Source of the DNA: Gemmatimonadales bacterium
GTDB taxonomy: Bacteria; Gemmatimonadota; Gemmatimonadetes; Palauibacterales; Palauibacteraceae
Direction: 5' to 3'
Assembly: GCA_030636765.1 (NCBI GenBank)
Contig: DAOVWI010000157.1
Coordinates: forward strand, 1 to 5,009
DNA: 5,009 bases
The notes under the pieces are model-generated. The model was not told the DNA's origin. It was given only the letters and a program-made list of their open reading frames with translations, and made no database searches. Position numbers and translations under genes: made by a program. Of the stretch, positions 1-5,009 are shown piece by piece; the stretch's first letter is position 1, and each line of letters opens with the position of its first letter.

Positions 1-156
1 CTTGCAAGCGAGCTTCAGGAGCACGTCAAGCGACTCACGGCCCCGTACAAGTACCCTCGAAGGATCGAGTTCGTGGCGGAACTCCCCAAGACGGTCAGCG
101 GAAAGATCCGGCGGGCTGAGCTGCGAGAGCGAGAGGAGCGGGCCGCCGGCCTCTAG
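1..156 (+). CDS. Acyl-CoA synthetase (AMP-forming, medium-chain/ACSM-like), C-terminal fragment
   Basis: Reading frame 1 is open from the first base to a TAG at 154-156 and gives the last 51 residues of a protein that begins outside the window. The segment TAPYKYPRRIEFVAELPKT followed by SGKIRRAELRERE is the C-terminal subdomain of adenylate-forming acyl-CoA synthetases. The lysine in SGK (residue 35 of the fragment) is the conserved catalytic lysine of the adenylation half-reaction. The YKYPR..EFV..LPKT wording is most like the medium-chain (ACSM) branch; acetyl- or benzoate-type ligases are less likely alternatives. The family makes acyl-CoA from a carboxylic acid, ATP and CoA in the cytoplasm. 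The chain-length preference cannot be read from this fragment. The gene is convergent with the minus-strand operon (13 bp between stop codons), so it is not co-transcribed with it and need not share its pathway. Confidence 0.9.
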   Translation, partial: LASELQEHVKRLTAPYKYPRRIEFVAELPKTVSGKIRRAELREREERAAGL

Positions 157-169
157 CCGAATGCCGCTG

Positions 170-1432
170 CTAGTCGAGCGCCGCCGTGAACTGTCGCCAG
201 GCCTCGATCACGTCGTCGGCGAGTTCGAGGCTGATCGCGCTCACCTCGTTCGGATGCTCCAGGTGCCTCTGCAGGCTCTGCTGCCGGAGCATCTCGTCAA
301 ACGGGGCCGCCGCCATCTTGTGATGGCCGATTCCAAGCTGGACTCCGACGTCGAAGGCGACCTCCACGAGCTCTCCCGGTGAGCTGAAGGACTCGTCCAC
401 GTCGAGCTCCCGGTAGTTCTGTACCCAGGCGTGCGTCCAGAAGTTGTTGTCGCCCAGGCGAAGGTAGCCCAGCCAGCGGAACGGCTCGTATGCGATCCGT
501 GCCTGGCTGAGCAGGATACGGAACGGATCGTCCTCGACCGCCTCGATGCACTCGATGTCACCCAGGTCACGGACCTGTTTGACCTCGAGTACGTCGTCGT
601 CGATCGGATCGTCGGTCGGCCCGCGCATCCGGACGATGAACTTCGTGTCCAGGGCGCTTCCCACGCCGAGCTTGAGGTAGCCCATCCGCACCGGCTCGAA
701 GTACTCGACCGAAACCTCCGGGTGCTCTCGCACCGCCACCTCGGCGAACCGGATCATCGCCGAGCGCAGCTCCTCCTCCAGCGCCGGAGGCATGGGTTGC
801 ATGAGCGAATCCACCAGCTCGAAGTACCCGGCCGTGTCCTGCGTGAAGGTCGAGCGCAGACCCTCGACCACCGAGGGATCGTGGGCGACGATGGTCGGCT
901 GCTCCAGAGCGGCCCGATAGCCCGCGAGAAACGTTCGGATCAGCTCCTCTTCCGTCGCCGCGTCCCAATCGTTGCTTCGGCTGGTGAGCCGCAGCGAGAC
1001 GGCGAAGCGCAGCAAGTCGATCACCGGCGGTCCTGCCGACGAATCGTCGAAGTCGGTCAGGCCTCGGCCGAGATCCGTGACCGCATACTGCTCGAGGTGC
1101 GCGTCGCCGTGCAGGTTCAGCAGGTAGGAGCGGCGCTGCTCCGAGCTCATCTCGTCGATGCGGTCGGCGAAGAGCTCACACACGTGCTGGCTGAACGGGA
1201 TGTTAATGAAGCGGAAGTAGCCGTGCGGGTCCGAGCGAATCCGCTCCAGAAGCTCGGGGTTCGCCGAAAAATCGTAGTCCGCCGGATCAACGTAGAGGGC
1301 GGGCGGTCCCTCCGCTTCGCCCGCGCAGCCGGCTCCGAGCAGGGCGAGGAGGAGCGTCGCGGCGAGCGGACCCCACCCCCTGCCGGAGCCGAGCTTGCCG
1401 TCGCACGCTCTAGGAGAACGAAGGGCAGACAT
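170..1432 (-). CDS. Predicted lipoprotein with DUF2252-type (kinase-like) domain
   Basis: The product has 420 residues and no established function. The N-terminus has a hydrophobic run (LAATLLLALLGAG, 23-35) ending at Cys36 with an acceptable lipobox, so it is a predicted lipoprotein; Ala at +2 fits outer-membrane sorting in Gram-negatives. The mature part matches DUF2252 as I know the family: a SDPHGYFRF segment (68-75), HGDAHLEQ (108-115), TDFDD (126-130), then a GPPVIDLLRFAVSL block (134-147), a Gly-rich GVGS (256-259) with a following EVK (283-285), and LGIGHHKMA near the C-terminus (366-374). HGDxH plus DFDD resembles the catalytic and metal-binding motifs of aminoglycoside-phosphotransferase-like kinases, but the usual Asn at the end of the first motif is Gln115. 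The ATG at 1432 is chosen because it directly precedes the signal peptide; extending further upstream only runs into the FAD-subunit gene. It overlaps that gene by 23 bp, has no strong Shine-Dalgarno, and is probably translated by coupling. The family call is firm; the kinase-like role is inference. Confidence 0.85.
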   Translation of the reverse strand: MSALRSPRACDGKLGSGRGWGPLAATLLLALLGAGCAGEAEGPPALYVDPADYDFSANPELLERIRSDPHGYFRFINIPFSQHVCELFADRIDEMSSEQRRSYLLNLHGDAHLEQYAVTDLGRGLTDFDDSSAGPPVIDLLRFAVSLRLTSRSNDWDAATEEELIRTFLAGYRAALEQPTIVAHDPSVVEGLRSTFTQDTAGYFELVDSLMQPMPPALEEELRSAMIRFAEVAVREHPEVSVEYFEPVRMGYLKLGVGSALDTKFIVRMRGPTDDPIDDDVLEVKQVRDLGDIECIEAVEDDPFRILLSQARIAYEPFRWLGYLRLGDNNFWTHAWVQNYRELDVDESFSSPGELVEVAFDVGVQLGIGHHKMAAAPFDEMLRQQSLQRHLEHPNEVSAISLELADDVIEAWRQFTAALD

Positions 1433-2240
1433 CGAGCAGATCGTAGTAGAGGACCCTGGCCATGACTCGCTCCCGGTACTCCGCGGTGGAGCGGATGTCG
1501 TCGATCGGCGACACGTCCTCCCGAATCGCAGGCAGAAGATCGTCGGGTGACGAGACGGGCCGGCCGTCCTGGAGCAGCCGCTCCATGGAATGACAACGGC
1601 AGACGAACGGTGCCATGCTGTTGGACACGACACGCCAGCCGGCGGCCGAGTGGGTGATCGCGATGCCCACCTTTGTGATGGCCTGAGCCTGCCGGGATCC
1701 CACCTTCTCGAAGATCTGAAGGTCGTACTCCCTTCTCGGCAGGCGGATCTGCGTGATGAGCTCGTCGGGTTTCCGCCTCATCTCCTTGTACCCGACGTAG
1801 AACTCCGCCAGCGGCACCTCGCTCCGCCCGCGCGTCGACTGCAGGACCACTAGAGCGTCGTATGCCATCAGGACGGGCACCCCATCGGCTGCCGGCGATC
1901 CGTTCGCGATGTTGCCGGCCCACGTGCCGCGCGTCTGAATCTGGACCGCCCCCACCTGTCTGCCCGCTTCGATGAGGAGGGGGAGCTCCACCCTCGCGCG
2001 ACGATCCGTGATCACGTCCCAGTAGCTCGTGAGTCCACCGAGCACGAGCTCGTGGTCCGTCCAGCGGTGCGGCCGCAGATCCTCCAGGCCGGAGAGGTCC
2101 ACGTAGCTCCGCTCGTGAAGCTCGGGGTGCTGCGGCCAGTGGACGAGAAGGTCTGTGCCGCCCGCCATCGGGGTTGCGTCGGGCGTGGCGGCCAGCATCT
2201 GGAGCGCCTCCTCGAGCGTGCCCGGCAGCAGGATCCTCAC
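1410..2240 (-). CDS. Xanthine dehydrogenase-family FAD-binding subunit
   Basis: This 276-residue protein is the medium subunit of a three-subunit molybdenum hydroxylase. It takes electrons from the 2Fe-2S subunit onto FAD and hands them to NAD+ or another acceptor. The FAD-binding signatures are AGGTDLLV (26-33) and RGTWAGNIANGSPAADGVP (104-122), a variant of the family's RNxGTIGGNxxxxSPAxD motif with Trp-Ala in place of Ile-Gly. A PLAEFYVGYKEM block (143-154) followed by ELITQIRLP (160-168) is typical. The C-terminal CO-dehydrogenase-flavoprotein-like domain ends with STAEYRERVMARVL (251-264). The length is slightly short of the usual 280-300 residues. The start is GTG at 2240, inside the second copy of a 32-bp repeat; GGGAG lies 10 nt upstream and the GTG overlaps the stop of a mini-ORF. 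The extra Cys-rich insertion of 4-hydroxybenzoyl-CoA reductase flavoproteins is absent (only Cys214, 216 and 272). The subunit assignment is firm; the electron acceptor is unknown. Confidence 0.93.
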   Translation of the reverse strand: MRILLPGTLEEALQMLAATPDATPMAGGTDLLVHWPQHPELHERSYVDLSGLEDLRPHRWTDHELVLGGLTSYWDVITDRRARVELPLLIEAGRQVGAVQIQTRGTWAGNIANGSPAADGVPVLMAYDALVVLQSTRGRSEVPLAEFYVGYKEMRRKPDELITQIRLPRREYDLQIFEKVGSRQAQAITKVGIAITHSAAGWRVVSNSMAPFVCRCHSMERLLQDGRPVSSPDDLLPAIREDVSPIDDIRSTAEYRERVMARVLYYDLLDVCPSFS

Positions 2241-2272
2241 GAGCGGTGCGCTCCCGGCAGCAGGACCCTCAC
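2237..2272 (-). CDS. 11-codon mini-ORF created by tandem duplication (possible coupling peptide)
   Basis: A GTG at 2272-2270 opens an 11-codon frame reading MRVLLPGAHRS, ending at TGA 2239-2237. Its first seven residues copy the FAD-subunit N-terminus (MRILLPG) with one Ile/Val change, and its last four copy the small-subunit C-terminus (AHRS). It is therefore the hybrid expected from a 32-bp duplication across the gene junction. The GTG overlaps the small-subunit stop in a GTGA tetranucleotide, and its own TGA overlaps the FAD-subunit GTG in another GTGA. The upstream GGGAG is duplicated with it, so it should be translatable. Whether the peptide has any role beyond relaying ribosomes to the FAD gene is unknown; it may be a neutral by-product. 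Confidence 0.5.
   Translation of the reverse strand: MRVLLPGAHRS
2251..2255 (-). promoter_or_regulatory. Ribosome binding site of FAD subunit (repeat copy)
   Basis: GGGAG on the minus strand lies 10 nt before the GTG at 2240. It supports that start and is the duplicated version of the site at 2283-2287. It lies inside the mini-ORF. The spacer is slightly long, so coupling from the preceding stop may also matter. Confidence 0.5.
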
Positions 2273-2790
2273 GAGCGGTGCGCTCCCGGCCCGGCGCTCC
2301 CGCCGCGCTCCTCCAGCTCGTCGACCACGCCCTCGATGATCCCGTCGTAACCGGTGCAGCGGCACAGGTTACCAGCCATGAGATCCCGGATGGAGTGGGT
2401 CTCGAGGAGCTCGGGATGGCGGACGATCCAGCTGGCCGTCACGACCACGCCCGGCGTGCAGGCGCCGCACTGGGTCGTTCCGCGGGCGTGGTAGTGGGCC
2501 ATGTCCGCCGGGTCCAGCGCCTCGATCGTCTCGACGCGGCGTCCCCGCACCTGGTAGGCGGGAACGAGGCAGGAGTCGACGGGGAGGCCGTCGAGCAGGA
2601 CCGTGCAGGCGCCGCACTCGCCCTCCGCGCAGCCCTCCTTCGTGCCGGGAAGTCCCAGGCGGTAGCGGAGGATGTCCAGAAGCCGCTCCGACGGGGACAC
2701 CTCGAGCGTGGCCGGCTCGCCGTTCAGGGTAAACGAGATCCGCAGCTCCCCCGCCGCCGCGCCCCGGCCGGCCGTCTTCCTCTGGCTCAT
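2269..2790 (-). CDS. Xanthine dehydrogenase-family 2Fe-2S iron-sulfur subunit
   Basis: This 173-residue small subunit carries two 2Fe-2S clusters that relay electrons from the molybdenum site to FAD. The N-terminal plant-ferredoxin-like domain has GCAEGECGACTV with Cys54, Cys59, Cys62 and then Cys74 (spacing 4-2-11). The C-terminal helical domain has QCGACTPG (Cys108, Cys111) and GNLCRCTGYDGI (Cys143, Cys145). All eight ligands are present at normal spacing, and the length is usual for the family. The N-terminal tail MSQRKTAGRGAAAGELRISF lacks a twin-arginine signal with a hydrophobic core, which argues for a cytoplasmic enzyme, unlike periplasmic relatives whose small subunit carries a Tat signal. 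The ATG at 2790 is chosen because it overlaps the large-subunit stop (ATGA), has AGAGG 7 nt upstream, and precedes the conserved domain; the open frame further upstream is a shadow of the large-subunit gene. The C-terminal tail (GPGAHRS) lies in the first-translated repeat copy. Confidence 0.95.
   Translation of the reverse strand: MSQRKTAGRGAAAGELRISFTLNGEPATLEVSPSERLLDILRYRLGLPGTKEGCAEGECGACTVLLDGLPVDSCLVPAYQVRGRRVETIEALDPADMAHYHARGTTQCGACTPGVVVTASWIVRHPELLETHSIRDLMAGNLCRCTGYDGIIEGVVDELEERGGSAGPGAHRS
2283..2287 (-). promoter_or_regulatory. Ribosome binding site of mini-ORF (ancestral FAD-subunit site)
   Basis: GGGAG on the minus strand lies 10 nt before the GTG at 2272, with a spacer identical to that of the downstream copy. 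Before the duplication there would have been a single such site serving the FAD subunit. Confidence 0.45.
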
Positions 2791-5003
2791 TCCGGGCCCT
2801 CTTTCCCCTTGTCGCTCGTCAGCAGCACCATGAGCCGTTCCGGGGTGAGCGGGATCTCGGCCGGTTCGCGCCCGGTCGCGGCCGCCACCGCGTTCAGGAC
2901 GGCCGGAGCCGCTCCCACGAGCGGCAGCTCGCCGATTCCCTTCGCGCCCTGTGCGCCGTACTCGTACGGCACCTCCATGAACTCGACCCGGATCGGCGGC
3001 AGATCGCAGGTGGTCGGGATGATGTAGTTGGTGAGCTGGCCGTTCTCCATCGCGCCGTCCCGCCACACGCACTCCTCGAGCAGGGCCCAGCTGACGCCCT
3101 GCGCCACGCCTCCCTGGATCTGGCCGCGGGCCAAGGTCTCGTTCAGCACCTTCCCGACTTCCTGCACCGATACGAAGTCCAGAACTCGCACCTGGTACGT
3201 GCGCAGATCGACCTCCACATCGGCCACCTGCGTCGCCCAGGCGAAGGTGCCGTAGGCGTCACCCCTGTACTTCTCGTCGTCCCACTCGATGCCCGGCGGC
3301 GGTTCGTAGCGTGCCTTGCCGAGCAGGTGCTCTTCCGGGTGCTCGATGTGCCAGGCGACGATCGCCTCCCTGACCTCTGCGCCGCGCGAGTCCGCGCCGA
3401 GTCCCGTGCGGCGCCGCAGGTCGTCGCACGCTGCCTCGAGGAGCCGGCCCACGACCATGGCCGTACGGGAGCCGACCGTGGGACCGCTGTCCGGCACGCG
3501 GTGCGTGTCCGGTTCGGCGACCACGATGTCGCCGGGATCGTATCCGAGGCGGTCCGCGACGATCTGCGTGAAGACCGTGATCGTGCCCTGACCCATCTCG
3601 ACGTTGGCGGCCAGCACCTCCACGCGACCGTCCGGATGTCCCTGCACGTGCAACCGCGAGGCCAGGACCACCTCCCCGCTTCCCGTGAATCCGGCTCCGT
3701 GGTAGACCATCGCGGCCCCGATTCCGCGGCGAAGGTAGCGGTGCTCCGAATTACGGACCCAGTGCTCCCTGCGCCTCTTCTCGAAGTCGGCCAGCTCGAG
3801 GGCGCGGCTCAGGACGGCCGGCCGGTCGACCCCATCTCGAATCACCTGGCCGGTCGCGGTCGTCCCTCCCTCGCAGATCAGGTTGATCCGGCGCAGCTCG
3901 ATCGCGTCGATGCCCATCTGGTGGGCGATGACATCCATGTGACGCTCGATGGCGAAGTGCGCCTGTGGGTTCCCGAAGCCCCGAAAGGCCCCGAACGGGA
4001 CCACATTGGTGAACATCGCGCGCCCGAGAATGCGTACGTTCTCGCAGTCGTAGGGGCCGGCCGCGTGGATGATCGTCCTGCTGAGGACGACGGGCGTGAG
4101 CGTCACGTACGCGCCCCCATCCAGGATGACGTCGATGTCCTGCGCGAGCAGGCGGCCGTTCTCGTCGAGGCCCGTCCGGTGGCGGATCCGCGATGGGTGG
4201 CGCTTCGTCGTCGCGACCATGTCCTCGACGCGGTCGTATATGACCTTTACCGCCTTGCCGGACTTGAGCGAGAGGAGCGCCGCGTGCAGGGCGAGGGTCG
4301 AGGGGAACTCCTCCTTGCCCCCGAAGCCGCCGCCCGTCGGTGCCTGGATGACGCGGATGCGCTCTTCCGGCCGGTCGAGCGCCGGGACCAGGGCCTTGAC
4401 GATGTAGTACGGGCACTGCATGGATCCGTGGAGGACGAGCACGTCGCCATCCAGGTAAGCCAGCATCCCCTGCGTCTCCAGGTAGACGTGTTCCTGGGCG
4501 CCCGTCTCGTAAACCCCCTCCACCACGACCGGGGCCTCGGCCAGAGCCCGCTCGACATCGCCCTTTTCGATCCTTAGGCGTTTGAGAACGTTGTCGTTCC
4601 CGTACTGGATCTGTTCCGGTGCCGGCGCGACCCGGAAATCCAGGATGGGTGGATCGGGGTCCACAACGACCTCCACCTCGCGGATCGCGCGGCGGAGCAT
4701 CTCACGGGAAGGATGCGCGAGCAGCAGCACGGGCTCATGCACGTGCCGGACGTAGCCCGGTGCGAGGGCGGGCTGATCGTGCTCCATGAGGTAGACCGCG
4801 TTGCGGCCGGGGATGTCGGTGTGGTCCACGACGACGAACTCCGCCCAATCGACGCCGCGGCCGAAGCGGATCTCGGCGATCCGTCCGCGGGGAGCGGGGC
4901 TTCGAACGGTGGCGCCCCACAGGAAATCCTCCAGAGGGAGGTCATCGACATACCTCTCCCGGCCCGTCAGTTTGGAGAGGCCCTCTCGACGCAGCATCGA
5001 CAT
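2787..5003 (-). CDS. Xanthine dehydrogenase-family molybdenum-binding large subunit, purine-type active site
   Basis: This 738-residue catalytic subunit binds the molybdopterin cofactor and hydroxylates a substrate carbon with water-derived oxygen. The small a/b-hammerhead domain begins at KLTGRERYVDDL (11-22); the Mo-binding domains follow. Visible motifs are EHVYLETQ (171-178), GSMQCP (193-198), GGGFGGKE (224-231), GAFRGFGNPQ (338-347), EMGQGT (469-474), SGPTVGSRTA (506-515) and KGIGELPLVGAAP (688-700). Against bovine xanthine oxidase as I recall it, Gln196, Phe227, Glu231, Arg309, Arg341, Phe343, Phe439/Thr440 and Glu692 fall on Gln767, Phe798, Glu802, Arg880, Arg912, Phe914, Phe1009/Thr1010 and Glu1261. 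Intervals agree within one or two residues. The Glu802/Arg880 pair separates purine oxidisers from aldehyde oxidases. The CO-dehydrogenase AYRCSFR loop is absent. The start at 5003 leaves a short N-terminus and only six upstream bases are visible, so the true start may lie outside the window or at Met3. A purine or related N-heterocycle is inferred as substrate. Confidence 0.94.
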   Translation of the reverse strand: MSMLRREGLSKLTGRERYVDDLPLEDFLWGATVRSPAPRGRIAEIRFGRGVDWAEFVVVDHTDIPGRNAVYLMEHDQPALAPGYVRHVHEPVLLLAHPSREMLRRAIREVEVVVDPDPPILDFRVAPAPEQIQYGNDNVLKRLRIEKGDVERALAEAPVVVEGVYETGAQEHVYLETQGMLAYLDGDVLVLHGSMQCPYYIVKALVPALDRPEERIRVIQAPTGGGFGGKEEFPSTLALHAALLSLKSGKAVKVIYDRVEDMVATTKRHPSRIRHRTGLDENGRLLAQDIDVILDGGAYVTLTPVVLSRTIIHAAGPYDCENVRILGRAMFTNVVPFGAFRGFGNPQAHFAIERHMDVIAHQMGIDAIELRRINLICEGGTTATGQVIRDGVDRPAVLSRALELADFEKRRREHWVRNSEHRYLRRGIGAAMVYHGAGFTGSGEVVLASRLHVQGHPDGRVEVLAANVEMGQGTITVFTQIVADRLGYDPGDIVVAEPDTHRVPDSGPTVGSRTAMVVGRLLEAACDDLRRRTGLGADSRGAEVREAIVAWHIEHPEEHLLGKARYEPPPGIEWDDEKYRGDAYGTFAWATQVADVEVDLRTYQVRVLDFVSVQEVGKVLNETLARGQIQGGVAQGVSWALLEECVWRDGAMENGQLTNYIIPTTCDLPPIRVEFMEVPYEYGAQGAKGIGELPLVGAAPAVLNAVAAATGREPAEIPLTPERLMVLLTSDKGKEGPE
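2798..2802 (-). promoter_or_regulatory. Ribosome binding site of 2Fe-2S subunit
   Basis: AGAGG on the minus strand with a 7-nt spacer to the ATG at 2790, inside the 3' end of the large-subunit gene. It decides the start in favour of the ATG that overlaps the upstream stop. Confidence 0.5.
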
Positions 5004-5009
5004 GGCAAG

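Larger units (their letters stand above)
2221..2290. repeat. 32-bp tandem direct repeat, two copies plus 6-bp partial third
   Basis: Unit one is 2221-2252 and unit two is 2253-2284. They differ at a single base (T at 2234 versus C at 2266). A further CCCGGC at 2285-2290 repeats the start of the unit, so CCCGGC occurs three times at exact 32-bp spacing. This is what replication slippage between two short CCCGGC sites would leave. The repeat covers the last codons of the 2Fe-2S subunit gene and the first codons of the FAD subunit gene, including the stop/start overlap and the ribosome binding site. The one-base difference argues that the second copy is genuine and not an assembly artefact. Confidence 0.92.

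Noticed and set aside
431..1465. Plus-strand open frame of 344 codons opposite the DUF2252 gene
   Set aside because: It is antisense to a gene with clear DUF2252 motifs, with low-complexity composition and no family resemblance.
1433..1633. Upstream extension of the DUF2252 gene to an ATG at 1633
   Set aside because: The extra 67 residues are a Ser/Arg/Pro-rich out-of-frame reading of the FAD-subunit gene and would bury the lipoprotein signal in the interior.
1410..2240. 4-hydroxybenzoyl-CoA reductase flavoprotein identity, suggested by the nearby acyl-CoA synthetase
   Set aside because: The cysteine-rich 4Fe-4S insertion of that flavoprotein is absent, and the synthetase is convergent and not in the same operon.
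2791..3072. Upstream extension of the 2Fe-2S subunit to an ATG at 3072
   Set aside because: The added 94 residues are Arg/Gly-rich shadow sequence of the large-subunit gene; the ATG at 2790 has a Shine-Dalgarno and the usual ATGA overlap.
3327..4577. Long plus-strand open frame of 416 codons inside the large-subunit gene
   Set aside because: It is antisense to a gene with clear family motifs, its product has no recognisable domain and is rich in Arg, Asp and Val, as expected from the complement of GC-rich codons.
4586..4599. Small hairpin, GAACG with a TTGT loop and CGTTC
   Set aside because: It is only a 5-bp stem inside a coding region, with no T-tract or positional reason to be functional.
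2787..5003. Carbon monoxide dehydrogenase (CoxL) identity for the large subunit
   Set aside because: The AYRCSFR active-site loop is missing; the equivalent loop reads GAFRGFG as in xanthine dehydrogenases.

Overview
The window is GC-rich and densely packed, with almost no non-coding DNA. It looks like a bacterial chromosome, probably from a Gram-negative soil or sediment lineage: one protein carries a lipoprotein signal, two starts are GTG, and the codons are strongly G/C-ending. The sequence does not settle the phylum.

Layout: bases 1-156 (+) hold the last 51 codons of an acyl-CoA synthetase of the medium-chain (ACSM-like) type. It converges, with a 13-bp gap, on a tightly overlapped minus-strand operon that fills the rest of the window. 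In transcription order (right to left) the operon encodes the molybdenum-cofactor large subunit (5003-2787), the 2Fe-2S small subunit (2790-2269), the FAD subunit (2240-1410) and a predicted lipoprotein with a DUF2252-type domain (1432-170). No promoter is visible; the operon's 5' end lies at or beyond the right edge.

The first three genes form one molybdenum hydroxylase of the xanthine dehydrogenase family. The large subunit carries the active-site residues that mark purine-oxidising members (equivalents of bovine Gln767, Phe798, Glu802, Arg880, Arg912, Phe914, Phe1009/Thr1010 and Glu1261, at nearly identical spacing). A purine or similar N-heterocycle is therefore the best substrate guess. 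Electrons would pass from Mo through two 2Fe-2S clusters to FAD. No Tat signal is seen, so the enzyme is probably cytoplasmic.

Two things stand out. First, a 32-bp tandem duplication (2221-2290) sits on the small-subunit/FAD-subunit junction. It duplicates the stop/start overlap and creates an 11-codon mini-gene linked by GTGA overlaps to both neighbours, so the coupling chain survives although the insertion is not a multiple of three. Second, the last gene encodes an apparently exported DUF2252 protein, co-translated with a cytoplasmic redox enzyme, with kinase-like motifs in an unusual order. I found no CRISPR array, RNA gene, insertion sequence or clear terminator.
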